Shown piece after piece: positions 10,843 to 22,452 of a stretch of DNA of 64,000 nucleotides (position 1 is its first letter; each line of letters begins with the position of its first letter). The stretch spans positions 1,364,001 to 1,428,000 of the forward strand of contig JBLDXI010000013.1 in the NCBI GenBank assembly GCA_047495785.1, given 5' to 3'. The notes under the pieces are model-generated. The model was not told the origin of the DNA and made no database searches. It saw nothing but the letters and a program-made list of their open reading frames with translations. The position numbers and the translations under genes are program-made. The DNA is from Lepidodermella squamata (lineage: Eukaryota > Gastrotricha).

Positions 10843-11509
10843 ATATTCGATGTTTCTTTTTTACTTCATTCTTGCGACGCGCTTTAATAAGTGAAAATAC
10901 AAGCGCCTTACTTATTCCAAGATATTATTCCTCGCAATGTTCGTGCAAACAGTGACTTTTTGTGTAATGGAAGTATGTGTCTCAAAGTCCGCATTTATTT
11001 ATTTTTTGGAAATTCTAGTTTCTAGCTCTCAAGGTCTCGCAGCTAATTTTCAATTATTTGATCTAGTGTGATTTTGGTGTTATTCTTTCCCGGGAAAGGT
11101 TCTCTTGTTACATTGTTGCAATGCACGTTGCTAGTTCATCATTTATTATTTATCTGCAAATGCAGAATTTACGGTTTTCTGATCTGAATTTATGTCAATG
11201 CTATTCGTTGGCATATGAAGTCGATTCACGTTGATCTAATATTTTCTCGTAACTTCAGTCAATTATTGTGCTTTAACTTTTCTGCTTCTCTGTGGTACAC
11301 GTTGCGTAATATTTAAGTGAAATCTACAGAAAATCTGCATATATATTTATCATTACTTGTTAACATTTCGTTGCATTTAACGTCCCGCTCTTTGATCGAA
11401 CGTGCTCTCGTTGATCAAGCTCGTTTTTATTAATGAGAAAATATTAAAAATATGGTTGATGGGCAAACATATTTTCATTTAGAAATTTAATAGAAATATT
11501 TCTCGCGTC
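10843..11509. other. intergenic, ICA69 3' UTR and GRWD1 promoter
   Basis: About 670 bp of AT-rich sequence between two same-strand genes. No gene or clear repeat was recognised. Confidence 0.4.
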
Positions 11510-13233
11510 ATGGTAAAAATTACCGAAGTTGAGGATGAAGTAAATGAGATCAATGAAAAGTCCGAAAATGTAGACGATGGCGACAATGGTCAGGCCAAAG
11601 AGGGTAAACGGCGCCCGAAACGGCCTAAAGTGAAGAAAGAGAAGCCGATGAAACAACCTGTTCACAAAAATGCTAAAAAGAAACGACAGTCGGCCGACCC
11701 TGATGACTTGGACGATGGCGAGGAAGAGGAATCTGGCGAAAGTGAAGTCGAAGGCGATGGAAAGTCGAAAGTTTACCTGCCTTCAATGCCTCTGGGTGAA
11801 GACGAAGAGTTGGTATGCGATCCAAAAGCCTACAGACTACATCACCAAGTAAATCACCCCAAAAATTGTTTTCTCCGTCTCTACTATTTTCTTTCTTAGG
11901 TTCAAACCGGCTACCCATGCTTGTGTTTTGATGTTATTCCTGATAGCGACAATAAAAACAATAAGAAAACGAATTTTGACTGTTACATCGTTGCTGGGAC
12001 TCAAGCTGAAAAGCGACACGCGAATAGAGTTCTCGTAATGAAGTTGGAAAACCTTCAAGTGAAAACTCCGTCGAGCGATTCTGAGGATTCATCTTCTAAT
12101 GACGAAGACTCCGAGTCGGAAAACGAAGGCGATACCGGATCAAGACCGCAGTTATACGCCTCGGCTATTCGTCACGCTGGGGCTGTTAATAGGATAAAAT
12201 TCAGTGCCTCCAATACCCGCGCGCTTCCTTTGGTCGCAGCCTGGTCCGACGAGGGTCGGGTTGGTATCTACGACGTTTCAGCTGCCTTGGCCAGCTTGAA
12301 TAGCAGCGAATCGAGAAATTTTATCAGTGGCAAAGCTTCGTCGAGCAAAAGCCGATTACCAAAAGATGTAGCAGCCGATGAGCCGATGATTTACTCGTTC
12401 AGCGGGCATGAAACTGAAGGTTTCGCCTTGGACTGGTCACCTACCGTCGGTGGTCAGCTGGTTTCGGGAGATTGCGCCGGTAAAATTCATTTGTGGATAC
12501 CTCGAGAGGGTGGCACGTGGAATATCGATCCGAAACGCCCGTTTGCTGACCATGAATCTAGCGTCGAAGATTTACAATGGTAATTTTTCGATTTATAACT
12601 CAGCGCTCAACTATTCCAGATAACATTTGGAATAATACACATTGCAATTGAAAGTATATGCGCAAATCAGCTAAAAATATTTATTTTAGGTCTCCGACCG
12701 AGAAATCAGTGTTCTGCTCATGCTCAGCTGATGCTTCCATTCGTGTCTGGGACGTTCGATCGGCTAATCGGAAAAGCCAACTTAGCATTAAGGAGGCTCA
12801 CTCTTCTGATATCAACGTAATTTCGTGGAATCGTACTGAATCTTCCTTGCTGCTTTCTGGCGGTGACGATGGTTCTCTTAAAGTTTGGGACTTCCGTAAT
12901 TTCAAGCAACCTGTTGCTCATTTTTTGCATCACAACGGTCCAATCACATCGGTTCAATGGTGCCCACATGATTCTTCCGTTTTTGCTGCGTCTGGTGAAG
13001 ATAACCAGCTTACCCTATGGGACTGCTCTGTCGAACCTGACGACGAAACCAATGAAAATAAGGAGAAGAGTGAAGATAGCGAGGAAGATGGAGTCAAGGT
13101 GCCTCCTCAGCTCCTATTTATTCACCAGGGCCAGAAGGAAATTAAAGAACTACGGTGGTACCCACATTCCGAGGGCGTCGTGCTCTCTGTCGCATCGACT
13201 GGTCTAGATATTTTCAGAACTATTTCTGTGTGA
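11510..13233 (+). CDS. GRWD1: GRWD1, glutamate-rich WD-repeat ribosome-biogenesis and histone-binding protein
   Basis: Three exons (11510-11848, 11900-12579, 12690-13233) with 51- and 110-nt introns give about 520 aa. The N-terminus is acidic and lysine-rich. It is followed by the histone-binding-protein signature region ('LPSMPLGEDEELVCDPKAY', 'GYPCLCFDVI') and a seven-blade WD40 propeller. The propeller carries 'HAGAVNRIKF', 'GHETEGFALDWSP', 'CSADASIRVWDVR', 'SGGDDGSLKVWDFR', 'GPITSVQWCPHDSSVFAASG' and the family-typical end 'SVASTGLDIFRTISV'. In yeast and animals this family (Rrb1/GRWD1) chaperones ribosomal protein L3 during 60S assembly and also binds histones and pre-replication factors. 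An acidic insertion ('SDSEDSSSNDEDSESENE') sits between blades. No breaks were seen. Confidence 0.95.
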
Positions 13234-13442
13234 AAAAGCTCAACCGTTGCTATGGCTAAGGCGAGAGGTGCTGAGGTTTAAAGTGAAAGTTTTGTTGAGG
13301 ATTTTTCTAACCAAAATAAATGAATTTATTGCAATTTTTACCCTGGCTTTTGCTTTGACACCTGCTTGCGGCCCTTATTGTGAAAAAAATACTGAAACTG
13401 TCTTCTTGTGCCTAAAAACTAGAAATTTTCAAAGAAACAAAA

Positions 13443-15987
13443 ATGCAGAGACAACAACCGCAGTGTCGCTATTTCCCGTGCAAGTGTTTCGCATTGGGTA
13501 GTGGCATTTCATGTCAGGTTTACAACGCTTTGCATCAGCCTAGTAGCCAGTTCCGAGTCGGCGGTAATGGCACTAGCAATCTCGGCACGCCAAACCCGCA
13601 AAATCGTATTTGCGCTGCGAAACAAATCAACGCTGACCATGCGGCGACGAAATACGCCCAGATCGAAATTGACATTCTGAAGAGCCTGCAACATCCCAAT
13701 ATTGTAGGTCTATTGGACGTGGTCCCGTTCAGTGACGGAAAAATTGCATTGTTCATGGAACGCTGCGATGGAAATTTGGATGCGCTCATCAAACGACCCG
13801 AGCATTATTGGGGCTTACCTGCACCTCTTGTTTTATCCCTAGTCTCGCAGTACACGGAAGGTTTCCGATATCTGTAAGTCGATTTCTGTAAAGGAAATCT
13901 TTAGAAATATGTTTTCTTACTAATGACCAGGTATGACCACAATGTTGTTCATCGCGATATAAAGCCGCTGAACATTTTATACAACATAAATTCGGCGCCA
14001 TCGAGTCAAACGAATGCTGCTAATTACGGCCGGAGAGATGAATTTATTTTCAAACTGGCTGATTTTGGCGTTGCTAAGAAAACAGGTGGTGATCAACAAG
14101 GCGATGTCCTGAAAAGTCTAGTCGGCACTCCTGAGTTCTTGTGCCCTGAGGTTTAATGACTCACTCACACCTCATTTTTATATCCCCTGCCGTGTGTTAT
14201 TATATTTGCAGGTTCTAAGAGGCCGTTATGGACCCACCGCTGATTTGTGGAGTGCTGCTGTTATGTTTTATTTTTCGATCGCTGGACATTTGCCGTTTAT
14301 CGGCCGCGATTTTCACAGCAAATTCTCCAACTACCTAATGCTGCTCGCTTCCTCTCGTCGCTATGACGACATCGCGGCCTACTGCGGCTCGGCCGATCTC
14401 AGCCAAATCGAGTTCTCATCGACCCTACCGCAGTACTGTCAGCTATTCGGCCGGCTTAAGGTGGTTTTCGAGAAACTTCTTCGACTTATGCTTTCCCCGG
14501 CATTGAACAAATCACTCGACCCCGGCCATGGCGTTCAGGGCGCTCATGATTCACTGGGCGTCGTTGGTCAGGCGGCGCTCGAGTCGACGAAAAAGATGTT
14601 TGACAGATTTTTTGAATATGTTGGCGCTATCACAAGTAAGATTGAGAGAAATGATCTAAATAAGTGATGAAAACCAATTTTTTTACCAGAGCACTGCTGG
14701 TTTCATATTTTCGATATATCTACCGGCACCATCAGTGTTGCTCATCTGAATCCTGACATGTTTGCTAAATCTGACGACGAGCTGGTCCAGGCACTGATCG
14801 AAGCTTCCACAAAGGCGATTGAAAATCGGCCATTGTCACAAATCGGGTCTTCCGGGTGTTTGGAGTCATTTAAAGGAAAGCTGGTATTCGAGGGTGGCTT
14901 GTTAGCTTTTCGCAGTCGGTTCCTTTCCGGGACTTTGACTGATTGGCGCAAAACTCTGCTAGTCTGCGCTTCTAATTTGTCCAGCGCAGGAACGGCTACC
15001 AATCCTTTCCGGGGCAGTTTCGAAAACTTGATGGGCGAGTTGTTCATCAAGCGTGAACTTGACTTCAGCCGTTTGCCAAAAGCTACTGCCCAATTCATTG
15101 AGCGATGCGTGTATTTGATCAACACGGGTATATTCCCTGCCTTATCAGCTCAGCGGTCGAATGTCTACGGCCGCCTAGAGGCATCGAAGCGAGTGGTTAA
15201 AATGGCTAGTCTTCCTGAAATGTTGGCGGAGCCTTTCAACGACCAGTTGGAGCATGCAACCCAGGCATTATCGGCTTGCTCTGGCACGGCTGTGGTTCAA
15301 AAGCGCCTTGACGCCTTCTCTATGATTTCGACGTGCCTTTCAAAGGCCCAGGCTCTGGCTCATCAGTGCGATAATTTGGCATCGATCAATCCAGTTTCTG
15401 GAGGCAGCGGACCGCAGTGCAGTCACCTTCACAACCCAGCTCATAGAGATCTCACTCAACTTGTTGTTTCAGCGACCTCGGTCGGCCGAAGTGACATCAA
15501 CAAGCAAAGGGTTAGTCAACTGATTTTGTTACATTTCAACTGTTAATAATTGTTAATAATTTAGATGAAAGTTGTGGCTGATTTCTTCGCAGCCGCAGAT
15601 TTGCTCCTCGGCGATACCTTCAAAACACTTTCTACCATGGCTCATACGTCGGATAGCTTGGACAACATGGAAACTCAGCTGTTCGATCTTTGCAACCACG
15701 CCTCAGCGCTTTCGCCGCGCGCCGCTGATGACAATAAGATGGATACGCTACAGCCCGGTGAACCAGTTGGAACGACTTTCGGTCTAAACAACTCGCGACC
15801 AGCTTCAGAGGCTTCCTTGTTTCAGTCCTCCAGGCCGGATAGCATCGAAGCATCGCTGTCTCAGATCGAAGGCGATCCAAACGTGAAGAGGTCTCTGGTT
15901 GTTTTGCTATCGAACTTGAACGCTCTTCAAGCTGCTGTCAACAAAAGAAATGCCAATTTTTCGCTAAATGGAGATGCCCAGTTTTAG
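13443..15987 (+). CDS. TBK1/IKK-epsilon-like serine/threonine kinase
   Basis: Five exons (13443-13873, 13931-14150, 14212-14635, 14690-15510, 15565-15987) give about 772 aa; TBK1 is 729. The kinase domain has a Gly loop 'LGSGISCQVY', the Lys of 'AAK' at about residue 60, catalytic 'HRDIKPLN' at about 151-158 and 'DFG' at 188-190. The activation-loop serine is present in 'LKSLVGTPEF' (about 206), the counterpart of TBK1 Ser172. The text after the kinase ('LPQYCQLFGRLKVVFEKLL', 'MFDRFFEYV') matches the TBK1 lead into its ubiquitin-like domain. 'WFHIFDISTGTISVAHLNP' follows as that domain, then a helical scaffold/dimerisation region. Insertions of about 20 aa lie after the Gly loop and after the catalytic loop. 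TBK1 and IKK-epsilon act in innate immune signalling, autophagy-receptor phosphorylation and mitophagy. Which role applies here is inference. Confidence 0.88.
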
Positions 15988-16944
15988 ACTGCTGATCACG
16001 AAAAAGAGAGATTTTCCAACTTGATTTCTACTGACATCGATCTATGTTATATATTTCTTTTGATTGGAATACAATAATTCGAAGCTTGCTAAAACTGTTC
16101 GTGTAATTATCATGATGGTACTAACTCGTCATTATTCGAGGTAAAAAAACCTGTGGAAATCAAGAAGCTATATTATCCAAGCGATTATATTATTACTATT
16201 GTTTATTTTTTGACGTTTATTAGTCTGCCTTTGTACTCGACGAGGTTTGAAAGCGTTGTGAAATCCCACTGGTACACACATAGTCGATGCTGTTTTCGTA
16301 CGATCGCAATATCCGACATATGTTGATTTGTGAACAAAAAGTTTAATAAAGCAAAATACTTCGTTTGGTTTTTTTTTATTGTTTGTGAAACTGCGAATTG
16401 ATTTTTGAACATGAAAGCTGAATATTGATGCGACATACAAGTAATGTTTTCAACTCGGGTGAGTAGGCGACACGAAAACGATATAAAACAAATAAATCAC
16501 AGACTTGTCAGAAGGCATGATAAAAATAACCGCATCCAAAACATTTCATGTAAAAATAAGCTGTACGATGCTAAAACGAGAGAATAAGAACAAGAAAGGC
16601 ATGAACATTCCATGTCTCCACGTAATACTTGATAATTACATCAGCACGCCTCATGCCTACAATCAAACGCGCCGAAGGCGGAAGTTATCAGAGCGAAGGA
16701 AAATATCAGGGCAATTTTTTGAACGATTTTTGTGAAAATAATGTTCAACAATCAAGTGCATAAACACATAAGTAACACTTTCATGGATAGGCAGATGAGA
16801 GATGTCAATTTAAGACATGCTCTTTAAGCTAACTGTAGCAAGAAAACTTCTGCATAAAACATAATCGCATCGCTCAAATGATGCAGGGGATAATTAAAAT
16901 TTTGAAGCTCGAAGCTTTGCCTCAGCACTGAAAAGTCTAGATAA
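15988..16944. other. intergenic between convergent TBK1-like and TMEM145 genes
   Basis: About 960 bp of convergent 3' flank. The frames here are short, and one on the minus strand (16824-17111) overlaps the real TMEM145 exon in another frame. No gene supported. Confidence 0.4.
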
Positions 16945-19054
16945 TCACACTTGCTCGGATCCGTATACTTCAGAGAATCGAGGAGATAGAACCGCCCCCG
17001 CTTGTGGCCTGTCATTTGTATTATTTTGAGTATTGTTCGCCGTAAAAATGCTGTACGTCGTCGCACGAATCGGCGGCAGATGGCCGCTGCTTTCTGTGAC
17101 GCTGGCACCATCTATAGGAGGGGGTGTTCGACGCAAATGTTGCATTTTTGCATTTTCAGGCACCCCGGTAAAAATATTCCAATTATTCGGCGCACGGTAT
17201 CCAATTGACGCTAATCGGGGGGCGACGACATCTCCTGTTGAAGGATCAATTCCACCTCTGTGGATTGTTCCTTGTTCATCGTCGCTTTGCTCGTCGGGGT
17301 CATCAATGGTACCAATCTGCGCGACTCGAACGTGAAATGGGAAAAATCTGTTGTTATGAGTTGGCCACATCAACCCCTGAAAAATGGGTTGCAAAATAAT
17401 CCTTATCATGAATCAAAAGCCTGAACTCACAAGAATAACGGCGTATGCCAGGAAAGTTACTGATAGCTCGATGATGGTTACGACTTTCAGTCTGACCCAT
17501 TTGTCAATGACCACGGTTCCCAAGAACACAAAAATTGGGAAGGCGAAAAACCTGCAGTAAAAAATGACTTGCAACGCAGATGTTTGGATATAGGATTCTT
17601 ACCAAATGGTGTAGATGCTGAAAAACGTATAGTAAAATTCCGATTTGGTTTTGTGATGGTGAATGGTGCGGAAGCACGCATATGCAAAGTAGATCCATAC
17701 ACCAATACGGACGGCGCATATTCCGTAGCCACCTGGACTCTGGTATAGATAAAGGACAACTGCTGGGTCGAACATCTGCAATAAAAATATGCATTGAGCT
17801 CAAGTTAATTTGCACGGTTATCCCCAACTTACAGCCATTTCGTAGAAAAACAGAACGGCGTAAAGAAACGTCAGCAATATCACAATAGTAGCAACCACAA
17901 TCTGAACTATTCCAGCCAGTCTCCCATGAGTAACCGTATATCCTTTGGCAAGCAGCAATAGCAGCGAAATGAATAGGATGGTAGATATAGCGTAGAGAAC
18001 GTATGCTAAGAACGCAATAGCGATAACAATGAATTAAGTTTTTAGCAAGAGAAAACTTACAAGTATTAACCAGAGCGCGTATTTCGTAGCCAGAGACACT
18101 TATGTTGGCATAGGCAGCCAGTAAAAAAATGACCGAGAGATCGAAAAATATGAGCGACCAAAAGTAGAGCTTGAAGGTCATGTGCAGGAAGTTTAGTTCA
18201 GATAATTCGTAGGCAACATAAGCCGAGCAGAACACGAGAATTTGGAGAAGGACTATAAACACGATACATGTTTCCAGGATACCGAACTCGTCAGCAGAAA
18301 ATTCTTTCTTCATAGGATCAGAAGGATCATTGCGGAAACTGAATTGATATTTCACACCAGAGAGACCAGCAGGATTAGCACAAGAGGCGATCGCAAAGTA
18401 CCACCATCTATCTCGAATAGTTGAAAAAGTTCTTGTTCCTTCGCACAACCAAGATCTTTGCACGGCTGTAAGTCAACGGGAGTTTTTCAACTATTTAAGG
18501 TTGATAAGAAAATGCTTACTTGCGTCGGGTCGCAGTTGCTCCCAAGGCATAACTTCTTGTATAAAAGTGCCATTGGGTGATTGAATCATGAGCTTGCAAC
18601 CGGAACCCGGATCACGAGAAGTGAGAGTTATTACTTGGTTGAGCTCGCGCCTCAAGACTCCAACTTTACGTGAGCAGTTCTTAAATTCAGAGCCTTGATA
18701 AACTTCAGCCCATTTATCATCATAGTACAACAGCAGGTCGTAGCCGATTTCCGTACCATCGGGGTAAAAATTCTTCAAAGAAAAATAAAATTAGAACAGG
18801 TTGACAGTTGAAATGAATCAACTAACAAGAGGATAGGATATTGTGTAGCTCATGTCACCATTTGTGGACAAGAAGCAGAATCTTGCAATGAATGACCAAT
18901 CCTGAAAAAATCAATTAATTCCCCAAACCGCAGAATGGTTAATGCTTACCGAAGAAGAGTCAAGTGAACCGTCGTATTTCTTTGAAATGACTGAGGACAT
19001 CAGACAAAGCAAACATGTCGCCAGCACTTCCAAGTTGCTGATGGATAAATCCAT
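16945..19054 (-). CDS. TMEM145: TMEM145-like seven-transmembrane protein (GPR180/TMEM145 family)
   Basis: Eight exons join exactly in phase: 19054-18950, 18901-18827, 18772-18520, 18465-18061, 18005-17833, 17775-17603, 17551-17431 and 17376-16945. They give about 578 aa, with introns of 48-57 nt. A signal peptide ('LATCLLCLMSSVIS') leads to an extracellular GOLD-like domain ('DWSFIARFCFLS', 'LLLYYDDKWAEVY', 'NQVITLTS'). Then comes the family signature 'RDRWWYFAIASC' ... 'FSADEFGILET' and a seven-helix bundle including 'AKGYTVTHGRL', 'YQSPGGYG' and 'TIWFFAFPI'. The cytoplasmic tail begins 'FPFHVRVAQIG'. All of these match vertebrate TMEM145 more closely than GPR180. The protein belongs to the GOST-like membrane family; its ligand and function are unknown. 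Confidence 0.9.
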
Positions 19055-19410
19055 TTTGCGAATAATGAGCTAAGATTTCAAGGATCTAGAGAAGGAGGCC
19101 GACTTCAGATCTCCTGCTCCCCATATTCGTCATCGATATTTGTTGATTGTGGGTGGCATTTTGGCGTCTGCTATTACCAACGCAACGGTTTTTGGCGGCT
19201 ATTTTTATATAGTTGATTAAAATAGTTGATAATAAATATTAATGATAAATTCAGAAATTATATTTTTATTAGCGTCCTTAGTAACGACTGATTTATGGTA
19301 AAGCACCGCTTATTGTGGTCACCGCACGCATGCGCAGTTACTCAAGACGTGAATAAGGATAGTGCTTTGCGCATTATTTGGAGTGTACCTAATTATTTGT
19401 TTCTTTTTAC
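19055..19410. other. promoter-side flank of TMEM145
   Basis: About 350 bp upstream of TMEM145, AT-rich. No gene seen. It ends in the TTTTTAC direct repeat (19404-19410) that flanks the adjacent foldback element. Confidence 0.45.
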
Positions 19411-19994
19411 GCCGTTTCATATTCCAGACGCTATGAAATGCTTCCCAATCACTGCTCTAGAAGCAAAGTGCCTCCCAAGCAGGTAAATAAACATGGCGTA
19501 ACAATCACTGCTTCAGAAGCAGTTGCTTCCAAAGCAAATGCTTCCCAAGCAGAGTTTCGCGATTTTTCACCGATGAGCCACAAAAGTAATAAGTAATAGG
19601 AAATCGCAAGTAAAGCCGAAAATTGGATTGTTAAATTCCGAGGTAATGCTTCTCGGTCAAACTCATCTTTCGCCCTGGGTCCTAGCCGCCCTCCATTCAG
19701 ATGTGAAATAAAACAAATTTTTCATTAGCTTTTTATGTTACCATTGAATTCCTTGATCGATCGGTTGATTGATCATGCAACGGATCCTTGCTCTGAGTGG
19801 CCTACAACCCGCGGTAACAGGGCTAAATAGTGAATTTCCTAAAAATTCAGCTTGCTTGAAAGTGCTTCCCAATCAATTGCTTGGGAAGCAATTGCTTGGG
19901 AAGCAGTGCTCTGTAAGCGTGCTGCTTGGGAAGCAGTTGCTTTGGAAGCAATTGCTTGGGAAGCATTTCATAGCGTCTGGAATCTGAAACGGCC
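19411..19994. mobile_element. foldback (inverted-repeat) transposable element with 15-bp subterminal repeats
   Basis: About 584 bp with inverted ends. The left end begins GCCGTTTCATATTCCAGACG and the right end is its reverse complement with one or two changes. The match continues through CTATGAAATGCTTCCCAA. Inside each end lies an array of the palindromic 13-mer TGCTTCCCAAGCA. On the right, copies start at 19878, 19893, (19908 degenerate), 19923, 19938 and 19953, a strict 15-bp period. On the left, copies start at 19509, 19524 and 19539, with looser ones at 19439, 19453 and 19469. The flanks carry a 7-bp direct repeat TTTTTAC (19404-19410 and 19995-20001), consistent with a target-site duplication. 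No coding capacity: a non-autonomous element. Confidence 0.85.
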
Positions 19995-21020
19995 TTTTTA
20001 CATTCGATCTTTGCGTATAATACACATGATACAATTATATAAGTACTTACTTCGAAAGAATTCTCAAGACCCTGCGATTATCTCATACCCTAGCTATCCC
20101 TGTCTCAACGATATAATAGGGTTTAGTGTTGAACCTTATAGTTCGATTTTGTACACAGCCTTATGGCACAAATCATTATATGTAAAAGTAAATTCCTGAA
20201 TACACCTTCCTGTCCTGTAAGTTGCGCAACAATTTTCTAATATTGAAATGTATCTCTTTTCTACACTTGAAGCTACCGGGAGCATCTACCATCATTTCTC
20301 CGCAATTTCATCGTAGAAATAACAAATAGCTTAACGGAGAAAACCAGTATAAACCCTTTGTAACTGGTTTGGGAATTTTCGATATTTTACCTTGTTGTAC
20401 CAAACTTCTCCTCATTATTTCACGTGTCATGTGTCAAGTGTCACACTTAAGTACCAATATCATGACATCTGAAGCATTTGGATTTTTTCCGGCCATAAGA
20501 TGGGACATCGCCTGCAATTTCAGACTCTCTGATCTATTTTTCGTATATTTTCTTTGTTTTGATTACTTGTGGCACACAGTGTTTTGTATCTTGTCACCGT
20601 CAAAGTCTTAATCTAATCTTTACGCACTCAGTTGGTAATCAATTTGATCATTCATTTTAACAGAATACATAATAAACAGAAAATTACTGCTCCCTCTTGA
20701 CCACCTAGGCTTCGATAGTTTCTAGGTTTAAAAGTAGTATTTCCCTGGCCGATTATGAAGATCTCAGATAGTGCTAGGAAAACTCGGCGTAAACAGAACA
20801 GCAGCATGTATTTTCTTTTTGGCCGGAAAAATTCGCGCGCTGTGCTCTAAGATTTAATTTATGTCCCAATCGAAACCAAATTCACGCAGTGTAAATTTCG
20901 AATGTTAATTCTCTACTTCTAATTCTAACGGAAATCGCGTTATGCGAACTGCAATGAATGTAAAATTCTTCAGCCTTCAACATATTTCATGATTTGGGCC
21001 TAGTGTTTTAATTATTGACT
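19995..21020. other. intergenic, no gene recognised
   Basis: About 1 kb of AT-rich sequence up to the MEIG1 start. Only short frames without recognisable products. Confidence 0.4.
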
Positions 21021-21357
21021 ATGGCTGCAGCCGGCTTGATGATTACAAATTCTGCACCGAAGTCAATGAAAAGAGCTACAGAATGGAACGAGCAGGTTGA
21101 AAATGCTTACCGCTTCCAATTGGCTGGATATCGCGATGAAATCGACTACCTGACTTTCAACAAAAATAAATTAACAGAGGTTAGTTATCTCCGCTATCTA
21201 AATGATATAATTAATCATCTTTCAACAGGTTACAAGATGGCCCCATAATGGACTCGTGAAGAAGCTCGTGCGTCGCGATGGCTACTTTTATTATTTCAAT
21301 AAGCAACGGGAGTGCCCCGATAAAGACTTGAACAAAGTTAAAATGTACGCCTATTGA
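21021..21357 (+). CDS. MEIG1: MEIG1 (meiosis-expressed gene 1) homologue
   Basis: Two exons (21021-21179 and 21229-21357) with a 49-nt intron give about 95 aa; mammalian MEIG1 is 88 aa. Family text is nearly continuous: '[20 protein letters not shown]', '[16 protein letters not shown]', '[15 protein letters not shown]' and the terminal 'KVKMYAY'. In mammals MEIG1 works with PACRG at the manchette to deliver cargo for sperm flagellum assembly. The family is widespread in organisms with motile cilia or flagella. The N-terminus has an alternative in-frame ATG (MITNS...) a few codons downstream. The gene converges on the COA1-like gene. Confidence 0.93.
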
Positions 21358-21846
21358 ACCCAGCAGACATGGAATACCTTCACTCATATCTCACATTAGG
21401 TATTAAATATATTGCTTAGAATCGCTCGATTGCTCCTCAGTGATGCCTTTATGCTCTATATTTTTGTTTACTGTAAACTCCGCTAAAGTTTCATGTTAGT
21501 TTACTTTGTCAACTTACTACGCAATATAAGTGTTTCTCATTTCTGATTGCGCAAAATGCCAACAAAGTAGTTTGTTTCCTGTCTATGAGTATGCGATTGA
21601 GAGGCATCTCGAAGTGCGAAAGACTTACGTGATGAATTGCATCGCATGAATAAATATGTATGTATAATATACAACAGATTTTTACTCAGTTCTGGTCAAA
21701 TTGGTTTCGTTTTGAAAGCTGCATTCTGTTTCATTGCAGGTATGGGTCGTGATTAAAATATTGAATCAACGCCGAATGACGCAACGCAGAGCTTTATTAG
21801 GAAATCAATTGCTTGGAATCAAAAAGGCACAGCTGATATCACGTTT
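21358..21846. other. convergent 3' flank between MEIG1 and the COA1-like gene
   Basis: About 490 bp holding both 3' UTRs. A short CAATTGCTTGGAATC word (about 21807-21821) resembles the repeat unit of the foldback element at 19.4-20.0 kb, but no element structure is present. Confidence 0.4.
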
Positions 21847-22452
21847 TCATTGTTTTTTAATCTCCAGATACTTCATTTTTTCTGCGTCAGCAGTTGGCAA
21901 GGCTACTTGGGATGCATCATCAGTGGTTACACCAGAAATAGCAGCAGATATAGACTTTGCATAGAGCTCTTCGTAGGATGGTATCGAAATTGAGTGCTTG
22001 ACTTCATAGAACGTCCATGTTTTGTCAACTTTATCCAGATGGATGTCAAGGTGGTCGATGATGAAGTCTTCGGAAGCTTTCCTGCGAACGCCGTAAACAA
22101 AAAGATCACCAGATCCTTTCGCGCCCGTCACTGGGATCGATAGTTTAGTCACGAAACGGCCTTGATAGTTCTCGGTTCGATTCCAAGGGTAAAGATTTTT
22201 CGGCTGAATAGGCTGACCCAGGTAATCCACAGCCGGTTTGTAATGACGGAGTAGATTCACAGCTTCAATGTAAATTGGCATTTTCACGAATTCACCTGCA
22301 ATGGAAAAACATAATAACAAAAGCTTCAACGGGTGTTATTTCCCAAAAACCCATTAATTACCCTCGCGGCGAGATGTGAAATACAGCGCACCAAAGAGAC
22401 TAACAGGCGCCCCGACCACCGCAACTGTGACCAAAAGCCGAGTAGAGGCCAT
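21847..22452 (-). CDS. COA1/TIM21-like mitochondrial complex assembly factor
   Basis: Two exons (22452-22362 and 22295-21847) with a 66-nt intron give about 179 aa. The N-terminus has one membrane segment ('LLVTVAVVGAPVSLFGALYF') followed by 'TSRR', fitting an inner-membrane anchor. The soluble part has the COA1/TIM21 layout: a helix 'EAVNLLRHYKPAVDYLGQP', then 'KLSIPVTGAKGSGDLFVYGV'. This parallels the 'IPVSGSKSEGLLYVHS' stretch of human COA1 (MITRAC15). COA1 assists early assembly of cytochrome c oxidase and complex I. The C-terminal tail after about residue 140 has no recognised match. Family assignment is good; one-to-one orthology to COA1 is probable, not certain. Confidence 0.75.

Noticed and set aside
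16824-17111. 95-aa minus-strand frame
   Set aside because: The overlapping frame ending at 16945 continues TMEM145 with conserved text; this one is its shadow.
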